25,178 nucleotides of DNA, from contig CAZUZD010000054.1 of the NCBI GenBank assembly GCA_964624465.1, positions 1-25,178 of the forward strand. Reading direction: 5' to 3'. Both the position numbers and the translations under genes were made by a program. A model generated the notes under the pieces. It was given only the letters and a program-made list of their open reading frames with translations, was not told where the DNA came from and did no database searches. Of this stretch, positions 8,143 through 16,042 are shown piece after piece. Origin of the DNA: CAZUZD01 sp964624465 (GTDB taxonomy: Bacteria; Planctomycetota; Planctomycetia; Isosphaerales; Isosphaeraceae). Within the stretch, counting starts at the first letter, position 1; the number at the start of each line of letters is the position of its first letter.

Positions 8143-8162
8143 GACCCGTCCCGACACGGGTC
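8143..8162 (+). terminator. Hairpin downstream of the secreted repeat protein
   Basis: GACCCGT (8143-8149) and ACGGGTC (8156-8162) form a perfect 7-bp stem with a 6-base loop, 8 bases after the stop codon. No T tract follows. It sits just ahead of a larger hairpin and may act with it. Confidence 0.4.
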
Positions 8163-8182
8163 GATCCTGCGACGGCTTGCAG

Positions 8183-8226
8183 AACCCGGCCGCCCTCCGG
8201 AACCTCAACCGGAGGCGGTCGGGTTT
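8183..8226 (+). terminator. Long hairpin terminator between the repeat protein and the glycosyltransferase
   Basis: The arms 8183-8200 and 8209-8225 pair over 16 base pairs plus one G-U, with one bulged C and an 8-base loop (AACCTCAA). A short T-containing tail (TTTCGCGTT) follows. This is the best intrinsic-terminator candidate in the window and suggests the glycosyltransferase gene starts a new transcription unit. Confidence 0.6.
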
Positions 8227-8273
8227 CGCGTTCCCCGGGGTCCCGGTCCGGCCCCCAGCCCCGAGGTCCGGCG

Positions 8274-9476
8274 ATGACAACCTCCAGCACCGGCCGCGAG
8301 CCGACCGGCGGGCCGCCGCTGCGGATCGGCCTGGTCATCAGCCACTTCCACCCGCTCCAGAGCGGCGCCGAGCGTCAGGCGCTGGAGCAGGGCGCCGAGC
8401 TGGTCCGGCTCGGGCACACGGTCCACGTCCTGACCAAGGCCGTGCCGGGCCTGCCCCGCGACGACACGGTGCGAGGGATCGCCGTGCACCGCTGGATCAA
8501 GCCGTCGTCGCTCGGCCCGCTGTTCGGTCTCACCTTCGTCGCCGGCCTGGTGCGCGGGCTGGTGCGGCTGCGGCCCGAGCTCGACCTGATCCACACCCAC
8601 CAGGGGCTCTGGGAGGCGATCGGCACCGGCGTGGCGCGGCCCTGGCTCCGCGACATCCCGACCCTGGTCCAGCCGGCCAGCTCGGGCTACTACGGCGAGG
8701 CCGAGGAGCTGCTCCGGACCCGGGGCGCGGCCGTGCTCCAGCAGCAGATCCTCCACAACACCGCCTTCCTCACGATCTCGGAGGACATCGCTGCGCAGTG
8801 GCGCGCCCTGGGCGTCCCGTCTGACCGGCTGATCGCCACCGCCAGCGGGGTCGACACGGCGCGGTTCCACCCCGGCCCGCCGGCGGCTGCCGTCGAGAAC
8901 CGCCTGCCGCCGCATCCTCGGGTCGTCTTCACCGGCCGGCTGCACCCGCAGAAGAACCTCGACGTGCTTCTCGACGCCTGGCCGGCCGTGGCCCGTCAGA
9001 CCCCGGCACACCTGGTTTTGGTCGGCGACGGCGTGGAGCGGCCCCGGCTCCAGACCAGGGCGCAGGCGCTGGGGATCGCCGACCGGGTCCACTTCGCCGG
9101 CGCCGTCGATGACCCGGCCGAGCACCTGCGCGCCGCCGACCTGTTCGTCCTGCCGAGCCTGGCCGAGGGCATGAGCAACTCGCTGCTTGAAGCCATGGCC
9201 ACCGGTTTACCCTGCCTGGCGTCGGAGATCGGCGGCAACACCGACCTGATCGACGAGGGCCGCACCGGCCGCCTGCTGCCCGCCGACGAGCCGGCCGCCT
9301 GGTCGGCGGCCCTGCTGGCGCTGCTGGCCGACCCGGAGCAGGCGCGGCGACTCGGGACGGCCGCGCTCGAGCGAGTCCGTTCCCGGTACTCGCTCACGGC
9401 GGTCGTCGCCGCGAACGTCGCAACCTACCGGCAACTGCTTGCCCGGTCCGGCCGCCGTGGCACGTCATCTGCCTGA
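8274..9476 (+). CDS. GT4-family glycosyltransferase
   Basis: A 400-residue GT-B fold retaining glycosyltransferase, cytoplasmic or membrane-peripheral, that transfers a sugar from a nucleotide-sugar donor. The N-terminal domain has the acceptor-side pattern (RIGLVISHFHPLQSGAERQ, with LIHTHQGLWE near 105-114). The C-terminal domain has GRLHPQKNLD with Lys227, LVGDG (249-253) and the EX7E motif Glu298/Glu306 in EGMSNSLLEAMATG. The ATG at 8274 has GAGG 7 bases upstream; the longer in-frame extension to 8055 would overlap the preceding gene and is rejected. The acceptor cannot be told from sequence; exopolysaccharide, cell-surface glycan and glycolipid synthesis are all possible. It stands alone, without neighbouring polymerase or flippase genes. 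Confidence 0.92.
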   Translation: MTTSSTGREPTGGPPLRIGLVISHFHPLQSGAERQALEQGAELVRLGHTVHVLTKAVPGLPRDDTVRGIAVHRWIKPSSLGPLFGLTFVAGLVRGLVRLRPELDLIHTHQGLWEAIGTGVARPWLRDIPTLVQPASSGYYGEAEELLRTRGAAVLQQQILHNTAFLTISEDIAAQWRALGVPSDRLIATASGVDTARFHPGPPAAAVENRLPPHPRVVFTGRLHPQKNLDVLLDAWPAVARQTPAHLVLVGDGVERPRLQTRAQALGIADRVHFAGAVDDPAEHLRAADLFVLPSLAEGMSNSLLEAMATGLPCLASEIGGNTDLIDEGRTGRLLPADEPAAWSAALLALLADPEQARRLGTAALERVRSRYSLTAVVAANVATYRQLLARSGRRGTSSA

Positions 9477-9556
9477 ATAGTCATCGGGAGCCACCGGACC
9501 GCACCGAAGGGACCGGACCCCGTCCCCCAGGGGCTCGATCCTGGACGGCGTCGACC

Positions 9557-9562
9557 TACAAT
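9557..9562 (+). promoter_or_regulatory. -10-like hexamer TACAAT at the lipase gene start
   Basis: TACAAT matches 5 of 6 consensus bases, with a weak TCGATC 16 bases upstream (9535-9540). It overlaps the ATG at 9561. If it is a true -10, the transcript starts near 9569 and translation must begin further down, at the GTG at 9687. Confidence 0.3.
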
Positions 9563-10520
9563 GGTTGAAGTCGTCCCCCGAGGCGTGTGGGACGAGCCTC
9601 CGCGAAGCCACCGGCCGGCCACGGAGACCGTGCGCAGGGACTGCGATCCGATCGGGCTTCGGAACATCGACGACGAGTCTGCCCCCGTGATTCGCACCAA
9701 CCGATCCAGCTCCGCGCCGATCGTCCTGGCGCACGGTCTCTTCGGGTTCGACCGCCTGGGGGTCGGGCCGTGGACGGTTGCCACCTACTTCCGTGGCATC
9801 CCGGCGGCGCTCCGGGCCGAGGGGCACCGGGTGCTGGTCACGGCGGTGCACCCCACGGCGGGCATCGCCCGCCGGGCCGAACTGCTGGGTCGCCAGATCC
9901 TGGCGGCGTTCCCGGACGAGCCGGTGCATGTCATCGGCCACAGTATGGGCGGGCTCGACGCCCGGGTGCTGCTGGCCGACCCCGCCTGGCACGGCCGGAT
10001 CCGGAGCCTGACGACCATCGCCACGCCACACCACGGTTCGACGCTGGCCGAGGTCGCCCGCCGGCGGCTCGGGCCGGTCTACCGCCTGCTGCATGCGCTC
10101 GGGCTCGACCACCAGGGGTTCCTGGATGTCACGCCCGAGCGGGCCCGTCGACTCGACGAGGCGTTGCCCTCGCCGCCGTCCGGGGTCGCCTGCTACAGCA
10201 TCGCCGGCGACCCGCCCCCGGAGGAGGTCGGCTGGTCGCTCCGGCCCCTGTTCCGGCTCATGGAGCGGTGGGAGGGGGCCAACGACGGACTGGTCTCGGT
10301 GACCTCGTCGGAGGCGTTCGGCACTCCCCTGCCCGCCTGGCCCAGCGACCACATGCAGCAGACCAACTGGGGCCAGCCCCCCTGGCGCCACCGCCTCCAG
10401 CGCCCGGTGACCGATCGGTACTGCGAGCTGGTCGACCTGCTGAACGGCCGGGACGGCGCGCTGGCCGCCGCCGGCGCGGGCCTGGTCCGCACCGGGGGAT
10501 CAGCACCCGCGAACCACTGA
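9561..10520 (+). CDS. Lipase-like alpha/beta hydrolase
   Basis: A 319-residue alpha/beta hydrolase of the bacterial triacylglycerol-lipase type. The oxyanion segment is PIVLAHGLFGFD (53-64) and the nucleophile is Ser128 in GHSMGG. TTIATPHHGS (151-160) is the typical follow-on strand. NDGLVSVTSS gives a candidate catalytic Asp242, and DHMQQTNW gives candidate His264, matching the order in Burkholderia/Pseudomonas lipases. No clear signal peptide is present. The first 42 residues have no family character and no good ribosome site precedes the ATG. An in-frame GTG at 9687 (277 residues) is a serious alternative start, especially as a -10-like TACAAT overlaps the ATG. Substrate is undetermined; lipid ester is the family expectation. 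It converges with the symporter gene with 18 bases between the stops. Confidence 0.87.
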   Translation: MVEVVPRGVWDEPPRSHRPATETVRRDCDPIGLRNIDDESAPVIRTNRSSSAPIVLAHGLFGFDRLGVGPWTVATYFRGIPAALRAEGHRVLVTAVHPTAGIARRAELLGRQILAAFPDEPVHVIGHSMGGLDARVLLADPAWHGRIRSLTTIATPHHGSTLAEVARRRLGPVYRLLHALGLDHQGFLDVTPERARRLDEALPSPPSGVACYSIAGDPPPEEVGWSLRPLFRLMERWEGANDGLVSVTSSEAFGTPLPAWPSDHMQQTNWGQPPWRHRLQRPVTDRYCELVDLLNGRDGALAAAGAGLVRTGGSAPANH

Positions 10521-10538
10521 CCCGCCGGTGCGTCCGGC

Positions 10539-12017
10539 TCAGCGGGAACCCGGACCGGGATCGTCGGCGGTGCGGTCGAGGAGCACGGCGACGGTCATGT
10601 CGCCGAGCACGTTCGAGGTGGTGCGGCAGCGGTCCAGGAACCAGTCGATCGTCAGCAGGATCGGCAGCTTGTCGGCCGGCAGGTTCACGGCCGCGAAGAT
10701 CAGGGGCATCGTGACGAAGCTGCCCGACGGGATGCCACCCGCGCCCACGCTGGCGACCAGGGTCGTGAGCATGATGACGACCTGGTCGAGGGGCCCGAGC
10801 TGGGCCCCCAGCGCCTGGGCGAAGAACAGCACGGCGACCGCCTGATACAGCGCGGTGCCGTCGTTGTTGAAGTTCGTGCCCACGCAGGCCGCCAGCTGGC
10901 TCGATGGCCGCGAGACGCCGAGCTTGCCGGTCAGCGACCGGAGCGTCACGGGCATGGTGGCGGCGGTGCTCGCGGTGCTGAAGGTGGTCGCCATCACGTC
11001 GGCCGCCCCGCGCAGGAACCGCCCCGGCGCCATGCGGCCGAAGACGCCCAGCTCGATCAGGTACCAGGTGATCTGGAGCGCCAGGCCGGCGACGACCACG
11101 ACGATGAACCAGCCCAGGTTCAGGAACAGCTCGGGCCCCTCGCGGGCCAGGCTCGTCGCCACCACACCGAAGACAGCCAGCGGCACCAGCGCCACCACCC
11201 AGAGCAGGACCTTCATGAGGACCTCGAACCCGACGGCCAGCGCATCGACAAGCGCGCGGTACGCGTGCTCGCCGCGGGCGATCTGAGCGTTGCGGATCTG
11301 GGCCAGCGCCACCGCCAGGGCGACCGTGACGAGCACGAGCTGCGCCAGGTTGTTCTTGAGCAGGGCGTCGATCAGGTTGTCGGGGATCAGGTCGCGGAAC
11401 AGATCGGTGACCTTCTTCTGCTCGATCGACTTGCGGGGCTTCGGCGCCGTGCCGGCCAGCTCGTCGATGAGCCGTCGGCCCGGCTTCGCCGCCGGCGCCG
11501 CGGCCTCGCCCGCAGCGGTCGGGGCCGCCACAGCGGAGGCGGGGGCGGTCGGGGACTCGCCGCCGAGGTTGGCGCCGGCGCCGGGGCGAATCAGGTTCGT
11601 CAGGCCCAGGCCAATGGCCATGGCGACCAGGGTGTTGACCAGATAATAGAGCATCATCCGCGTGCCCTGCCGGCCGCGGATGTCGTTGGTGACGATGGCA
11701 CTCAGGATCGCCAGGATGACCAGCGGCGCGGCCAGGGCCTTGAGCGCCCGGATGATCAGGTCGGGGATCAGCTCCAGGGCCGCGACCAGCGCGGTCAGGG
11801 CCGCGCGGACGGGACCCGGCCAGGTGCGGGCCTGCTCGGCGGGCACGCCCAGCAGCAGCCCGACGGGCACGGCCAGGGCGACGGCCAGGACCACCCAGAC
11901 ATACAGGGGGATTCCGCCCGGCCGGCTCTCGGGCTCCTCGGCGCCATGGTGCAGGGCCTCGGCGAGCGGCTCGACCTCGGCCTCGGCCCCCGGCCGGTCC
12001 ATCTCGGGCTGCGACAT
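10539..12017 (-). CDS. DAACS-family dicarboxylate/amino acid:cation symporter
   Basis: A 492-residue inner-membrane sodium or proton symporter of the GltPh/DctA/GltP type. HP1 carries the serine-rich STASTAATMPVT. TM7 carries NNDGT in place of the usual NMDGT. HP2 reads GAGGIPSGSF, and TM8 has DRCRTTSNVLGD with the substrate-binding Asp/Arg/Asn pattern. The N-terminus has an acidic hydrophilic extension (1-33). Between TM3 and TM4 is an inserted Ala/Pro-rich stretch (about 150-200), longer than in GltPh. I start it at the ATG at 12015-12017, with GGAG 10 bases upstream; the same frame runs open beyond this, through the N gap, but has no coding character there. Substrate (glutamate, aspartate or C4-dicarboxylate) is not decidable from motifs alone. 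Confidence 0.93.
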   Translation of the reverse strand: MSQPEMDRPGAEAEVEPLAEALHHGAEEPESRPGGIPLYVWVVLAVALAVPVGLLLGVPAEQARTWPGPVRAALTALVAALELIPDLIIRALKALAAPLVILAILSAIVTNDIRGRQGTRMMLYYLVNTLVAMAIGLGLTNLIRPGAGANLGGESPTAPASAVAAPTAAGEAAAPAAKPGRRLIDELAGTAPKPRKSIEQKKVTDLFRDLIPDNLIDALLKNNLAQLVLVTVALAVALAQIRNAQIARGEHAYRALVDALAVGFEVLMKVLLWVVALVPLAVFGVVATSLAREGPELFLNLGWFIVVVVAGLALQITWYLIELGVFGRMAPGRFLRGAADVMATTFSTASTAATMPVTLRSLTGKLGVSRPSSQLAACVGTNFNNDGTALYQAVAVLFFAQALGAQLGPLDQVVIMLTTLVASVGAGGIPSGSFVTMPLIFAAVNLPADKLPILLTIDWFLDRCRTTSNVLGDMTVAVLLDRTADDPGPGSR

Positions 12018-12453
12018 TGAAGCGGCACTCCGGCGCCTGGGCGCCAACAGGCTCGGCGTGGGCCCCGCTGGAGAGCGGCGAGCGCGCCCGCACGGCGGTG
12101 GGATGGTGGGAGGGACCGGTGAGTTCGCGAATCTGGGAACGATCGGCCCGCTCTGGGGGCGAGGCCCGCCTCCAGCGGGGCCGGGCCCGGCGGGCGGCGT
12201 CCCCAGGTTGCCCCAAGCCGCCCGGTCGCTCAAGGGGGCAGCGCCGGCGGCGGGCCGACCCGGTTCGCGTCGGCTGCGGCGTGGGCCGGACTTGAGTCCT
12301 TTTGCCTTGACGGTCTCGCATGAGTCCTCTATTGTCCCGACCGTCCGGCGGCGGGCCCCCCGGGGGCTGGCCGCGCGACGCTCGCCGCCCGGTGGGGACG
12401 GACCCCTGCCCGCAGTGTCGAACCGGATCGGACCCGTCATGGAGACACACCAG
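12018..12453. other. Divergent intergenic region, 436 bases
   Basis: This is the largest non-coding stretch. It holds a good plus-strand promoter (12307-12335) for the PEP-CTERM gene, a short GGCGCC palindrome pair (12032-12045), and a GC-rich structured leader. In that leader CCGGCGGCG near 12345 can pair with CGCCGCCCGG near 12383, giving a 5' untranslated region of about 110 bases. I find no small ORF with coding character, no tRNA and no recognisable riboswitch. No convincing minus-strand promoter for the symporter was seen. Confidence 0.6.
12307..12335 (+). promoter_or_regulatory. Sigma70-type promoter for the HAF/PEP-CTERM gene
   Basis: TTGACG (12307-12312, 5 of 6) and TATTGT (12330-12335, 4 of 6) are separated by exactly 17 bases, inside the most AT-rich stretch of the intergenic region. 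It is the best promoter match I found. The predicted transcript starts near 12342, about 110 bases ahead of the start codon. Confidence 0.6.
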
Positions 12454-13610
12454 ATGAAGGGACGCCTCGCAGGCCTGATCGGCGGCGGACTGGCCCTGGC
12501 GGCGCTCGCGGCTCCGCCCGCCGCGGCGTGGGCGGACGCGATCNNNNNNNNNNCTTCCAGATCACCGACCTGGGCAACACCGACGGCAAGGGGATCACCG
12601 GCTCGGGCATGGTCTTCGGCTCGAAGCTCGGCAGCGCCTTCACCGCGGCGCCGATCCCCGCCCCGCCGCCTCCGGGCGACCCGCTCGTCAAGGGCGCCCC
12701 CGCCGCGACGAACGTCGGCAACCTCGGCGGCGGCTACAGCGTCACCCAGGCGATGAACAACCAGAACAGCCTGGTGGGCCAGTACCAGGTCACCACCGAA
12801 CAGGGGACCAGCCTCCGGCCGTTCCTCCAGACCGACGGCCAGCTGAAGCCGATCCCGACCCTGGGCGGCAACTCGGGCACAGCGCTCGGGCTGAACAACT
12901 CCGGCACGGTCGTTGGCACCTCGCAGAACGCCGAGGGCGCCGACCGCGGCTTTGTGTACCAGAACGGCCAGGTCACCGACGTCGGCTCCTTCGGCGGCCG
13001 CTCCAGCGAGGCCCGCGTCGTCAACGACTCCGGCCAGGTGGCCGGTGCCGCCCAGACGTCGGATGGCAGCTGGAACGCGTTCCTCCGCACCGGCGACACC
13101 AACCAGAACCTGGGCACCCTCGGCGGCCAGAACTCCTACGCCTACGCCCTGAACGGCGCCGGCCAGGTGGCGGGCGCCTCGCAGAACGCCGCCGGCGACA
13201 TGCGGGCGTTCCTGTCCACGGCCGGCCAGATGAAGGATCTGGGCACCCTCGGCACCAGCAGCTTCGCCCTGGGCCTGAACAGCGCCGGCATGGTCGTGGG
13301 CTGGAACCGCACCGGCATCGACGACTACCGGGCCTTCCTGTTCGACGGCCAGACCATGCACGACCTGAACAACTTCCTGCCCGGCGGCTCGCCGTTCGCC
13401 GAGCTCAACGGCGCCACCGGCATCAACGACGCCGGCCAGATCGTCGGCTGGGGCCGGCTGGCCAACGGCGAGCAGCACACCTTCGTGCTCACGCCCCTGA
13501 CGAGCCAGACCAGCCCGGTGCCCGAGCCCTCCACGCTCGCCCTGTTCGGCCTGATCGCCGCCGCCGCCGGCGTCGGCCAGCACCGCCGCCGCCGGCTCCG
13601 TGTCGCCTGA
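12454..13610 (+). CDS. Secreted HAF-repeat protein with PEP-CTERM sorting signal, interrupted by assembly gap
   Basis: The N-terminal part is a signal peptide (MKGRLAGLIGGG, then a hydrophobic core, ending AWADA). The ATG at 12454 is preferred over 12439 because GGAG lies 9 bases before it. After the 10-N gap the frame shifts by two and continues FQITDLGNTDG and on to 13610. That part holds at least five HAF-type units, each with a LGTLGG-like strand, a (L/V)N(D/N)SGxVVG-like turn and an (A/G)F(L/V) strand. The C-terminus has VPEPSTLALFGL, a hydrophobic segment and RRRR: the PEP-CTERM tripartite signal recognised by exosortase, so the product should be cell-surface or matrix associated. The frame break coincides with the N run and is an assembly artefact, not a mutation. 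The biological role of HAF proteins is unknown. Confidence 0.85.
12544..12553. other. Assembly gap of 10 N
   Basis: Ten undetermined bases lie inside the PEP-CTERM gene. The left coding frame has codons starting at 12544, while the right frame needs its first full codon at 12555. The true gap length must therefore be 2 modulo 3 (for example 8 or 11) if the two parts are one gene; 10 cannot be right. Confidence 0.95.
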
Positions 13611-13650
13611 GTCGGGTCCCGCCCCGACCCTGATCTGCCCGATCCCGCTC

Positions 13651-13682
13651 CGAGGCCTGCCGGCCCTTGCCGGCAGGCCTCG
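13651..13682. terminator. Perfect 14-bp hairpin between convergent genes
   Basis: The arms 13651-13664 and 13669-13682 are perfectly complementary with a 4-base loop (CCTT). The hairpin lies 40 bases after the PEP-CTERM gene and 42 bases after the sulfotransferase stop on the other strand, so it can serve both convergent genes. No T tract follows on either side. Confidence 0.6.
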
Positions 13683-13724
13683 CGGCGTTGAGTCGATTGC
13701 GATTGGCCAGGTGGGGGACCCGGA

Positions 13725-14630
13725 TCAGCCCGGGACGGAGATCGGACCCCGATCGAGCGAGGGGAGCGGCTGTCCGGTGAGGGCGCGGAGCAGCGCCACC
13801 TCGTCCCGGAATCGCTCAGCCAGCGCCTGAGCCTGGTCGGCCGGCAGCTCCAGCGAGGGCGGCTGGCCCGGAAACGCGTGCAGAACGCAGACACGAACCA
13901 GGGAAAAGAGTCGTGGCGGCAGGTGCGCCTTGAGCCATCGGATCGACTTCGAGCCCATCAGCCGGCCTGAGATCCGGTTCGGGTAGCCCTGCACTGCGCC
14001 GACATGATAACGCTGCCGCAGGATCTTCGCCGGGATCCTCGCCTCGACACCCAGGAAGGCACACACCGTCGCCACGGTCCGCTCGGTGTGCCGCGCCAGC
14101 TCCGCGGACTCGAGCACCAGGATTCGCTCGCGCGGGTAAAACTCGAGCATGCGTTGCAACTGCGAGCCGTAACAGGTGGCGTCGACCATCTTGGAAGGAT
14201 GGCGAATCATCGCGGCGAACGGCTCGGTGGTCAGGCCGTCGCGGACCACCATCTCGAAATGCGAATGCACCCGCGCCCAGGGCTCGCGCACCAGGTAGAT
14301 CAGCCGGGCGTCCGGGATCAGTCCCGACATCCGCTCCAGAACGTTCGGGATGCTCGGCCACTGGCTGTACGCCGGAGTCGTTTCACCGCAGAGGAGCCGG
14401 TCCGTCCGGAAGTGGCTGCGATACCACGCCTCGCCGCGTTCCCAACGGCTGCCCCCGCCGGAATCGACGAAGAAACCTGGCTCTTTCGGACGGGCCATGG
14501 CGATCTGGGGGTGATTCGCCAGGTAGTGGTCCAGGCTGGTGGTTCCCCCCTTCATACAGCCGACCACCACGAAATCCGGCAGTCGCCCCGCGGCGTCGCG
14601 ACGGCCAGAGCCTCGGTGCACTTCGGTCAT
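13725..14630 (-). CDS. PAPS-dependent sulfotransferase
   Basis: A 301-residue sulfotransferase that would move a sulfuryl group from 3'-phosphoadenylyl sulfate to an alcohol or amine acceptor. The 5'-phosphosulfate loop is VVVGCMKGGTTSLDHYL, with Lys27, Gly28, Thr30, Thr31 and Ser32. The 3'-phosphate site is LIYLVREPWARVHSHF, with Arg115 and Ser123. The start is the ATG at 14628-14630; the open frame continues to 14750, but that stretch contains the promoter and hairpin described below. The layout resembles the heparan/NodH/Stf0-like bacterial branch, and the acceptor (carbohydrate or lipid) is unknown. No signal peptide is present, so it is cytoplasmic. It lies downstream of lptG but has its own promoter. 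Confidence 0.88.
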   Translation of the reverse strand: MTEVHRGSGRRDAAGRLPDFVVVGCMKGGTTSLDHYLANHPQIAMARPKEPGFFVDSGGGSRWERGEAWYRSHFRTDRLLCGETTPAYSQWPSIPNVLERMSGLIPDARLIYLVREPWARVHSHFEMVVRDGLTTEPFAAMIRHPSKMVDATCYGSQLQRMLEFYPRERILVLESAELARHTERTVATVCAFLGVEARIPAKILRQRYHVGAVQGYPNRISGRLMGSKSIRWLKAHLPPRLFSLVRVCVLHAFPGQPPSLELPADQAQALAERFRDEVALLRALTGQPLPSLDRGPISVPG

Positions 14631-14700
14631 GGTGCCCGCGCCCTCGCTCCTGCATAGCGGCCACCGGACTCCCCGCGACCCGGTCCGGCTCGCTACGACA

Positions 14701-14723
14701 TCGGGGCTCAGTCTACGCCCCGA
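14701..14723. promoter_or_regulatory. Palindrome surrounding the sulfotransferase -10 box
   Basis: TCGGGGC (14701-14707) and GCCCCGA (14717-14723) form a perfect 7-base inverted repeat with a 9-base centre that contains the minus-strand -10 hexamer. The placement suits an operator; an mRNA-start hairpin is the alternative. Confidence 0.35.
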
Positions 14724-14738
14724 GTCACCTGGCGTCAC
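14710..14738 (-). promoter_or_regulatory. Putative promoter for the sulfotransferase gene
   Basis: Read on the minus strand, GTGACG (14733-14738, 4 of 6) and TAGACT (14710-14715, 4 of 6) are 17 bases apart. It would start a transcript near 14703, about 73 bases ahead of the ATG. Confidence 0.42.
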
Positions 14739-14750
14739 GGAGGCGATCAC

Positions 14751-14767
14751 CCGGACCTCAGGTCCGG
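14751..14767 (-). terminator. Hairpin with the lptG stop codon in its loop
   Basis: CCGGACC (14751-14757) and GGTCCGG (14761-14767) pair perfectly over 7 bp, and the 3-base loop is exactly the TGA stop of the LptG-like gene. It may end the upstream operon or protect the mRNA 3' end. There is no T tract. Confidence 0.4.
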
Positions 14768-15972
14768 ATCGAATCCCAGCGGGCGGCGGCGAGGGTGGCG
14801 AAGGCGAACAGGGGGGCCCAGGCGGCCATGGCGGGGGTGAGCACGTCGTTGTTGCCGAGGTAGCCGGCGACGAACAGGCTCAGGTAGAAGATCGCCGAGG
14901 TGGCCAGGGCGCGGCCCAGGTTCACGAACATGTTCTTGTTGTCGCCGCCGAGCACGAACGGCAGGCTCAGGCACAGGAGCGTGACCGACAGCAGCGGCCG
15001 GACATTACGGCTATGGATGAAGACCGAGATCTCGGGCCACTCACCCTCGCTGCTGGTGTCCTTCAGCGAGCGGACCAGGTCAGGCGTGCTGGCGTACTGG
15101 AACCACTGCTTGCTGCGGGTCATGGTCGTGAAGCTGAGGTTCGTGCGCAGGAAGAAGGTCTCGCCGCCTTCGAGCTTCTTGGCCTCGTTGCGCGCCGGCG
15201 GCAGGGCGGCGACCAGGGCGGCGTTCACGATGCCGTCGGCGCCGGCGGTGACCAGGCCCCCGAGCGGCTCGGTGCCCACGCGAACCAGCACGTCGCCGTC
15301 GGCGGGCACCTCGGCGGGCGAGGCCGACGCACCCCGGATCAGCCAGCCGCCCCGCAGGGGCGAGCGCGTGGCCTGCTCGGGGATGTAGCGGGCCTCCTTG
15401 GCGTCGAGCCGCAGCAGGGTCCCGTAGCGCCAGGGGGGGAACACGGCATTGAACGGCTCGACGGCCTGCTCGGCGCGGAAGGCGAACGTGCCGCCGACGA
15501 CGATCTCGTTGACGTCGCGGCGGCTGAAGATCTTGAGCCCGCGCTTGCCGTCGTCGTCGGGCGTCTGCTGGAGCTGCTCGCTGATCCGGGGGATCACGAA
15601 CTCCTGGTTCACCACCGCGATCAGGCTGACCAGCGCCGCCGAGATGATCACCGGCCGGATCACCCGCTGGGCGCTCAGGCCGGCGGCGAGCATGGCGATC
15701 AGCTCGTTGTTCTTCTGCATCCAGGTGACGGTGAAGATCGCCGCCATCATGGTGATCACGCCGCAGAGCCGGTCGTAGAACGCCGGGATCCGCAGCAGGT
15801 AGTAGCGGCTCATCACCCGCAGCACGCCGCTGAACTTGTCCTCGAGCTTGGCGAACTCGTCGACGTTCGAGAACGCGTCGATGACGATGTACAGGCCCAC
15901 GAGCGAGCCGAAGCAGATCAGGTAGGCCTTGAAGAAGGCCCAGTATCGCTGGCGGTCGAGGATCCACATCAT
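14758..15972 (-). CDS. lptG: LptF/LptG-family permease, LptG-like
   Basis: A 404-residue inner-membrane permease of the YjgP/YjgQ family. In Gram-negative cells LptF and LptG with the ATPase LptB extract lipopolysaccharide from the inner membrane and feed it to the periplasmic bridge. The N-terminal membrane half has RYWAFFKAYLICFGSLVGLYIVIDAF-type TM1, then MMAAIFTVTWMQKNNELIAMLAAGLS, the family's conserved coupling-helix region. The middle (about 125-310) is the periplasmic beta domain and the last 100 residues hold TM4-6. The start is a double ATG with GGAGGGG 8 bases upstream. It follows the LptF-like gene by 70 bases, consistent with heterodimer partners. No lptB, lptC or lptA is in the window. 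Confidence 0.87.
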   Translation of the reverse strand: MMWILDRQRYWAFFKAYLICFGSLVGLYIVIDAFSNVDEFAKLEDKFSGVLRVMSRYYLLRIPAFYDRLCGVITMMAAIFTVTWMQKNNELIAMLAAGLSAQRVIRPVIISAALVSLIAVVNQEFVIPRISEQLQQTPDDDGKRGLKIFSRRDVNEIVVGGTFAFRAEQAVEPFNAVFPPWRYGTLLRLDAKEARYIPEQATRSPLRGGWLIRGASASPAEVPADGDVLVRVGTEPLGGLVTAGADGIVNAALVAALPPARNEAKKLEGGETFFLRTNLSFTTMTRSKQWFQYASTPDLVRSLKDTSSEGEWPEISVFIHSRNVRPLLSVTLLCLSLPFVLGGDNKNMFVNLGRALATSAIFYLSLFVAGYLGNNDVLTPAMAAWAPLFAFATLAAARWDSIRT

Positions 15973-16042
15973 CGTCGCGCCCCCTCCGTGGGACGTCCGG
16001 CCGCGCCGGGACGGGACAGGCCGAGGGCCCGGGTTCGATCGG

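Noticed and set aside
12288..12303. GGAC-TTGA-GTCC followed by TTTT, like a tiny plus-strand terminator.
   Set aside because: The stem is only 4 bp and no plus-strand gene lies upstream; the T run more likely belongs to the AT-rich promoter region that starts at 12307.
12018..13583. Extension of the symporter frame upstream through the N gap, giving a protein of over 1000 residues.
   Set aside because: The extension crosses the assembly gap, the opposite-strand HAF gene and a promoter; family length, the N-terminus and a ribosome site all support the start at 12017.
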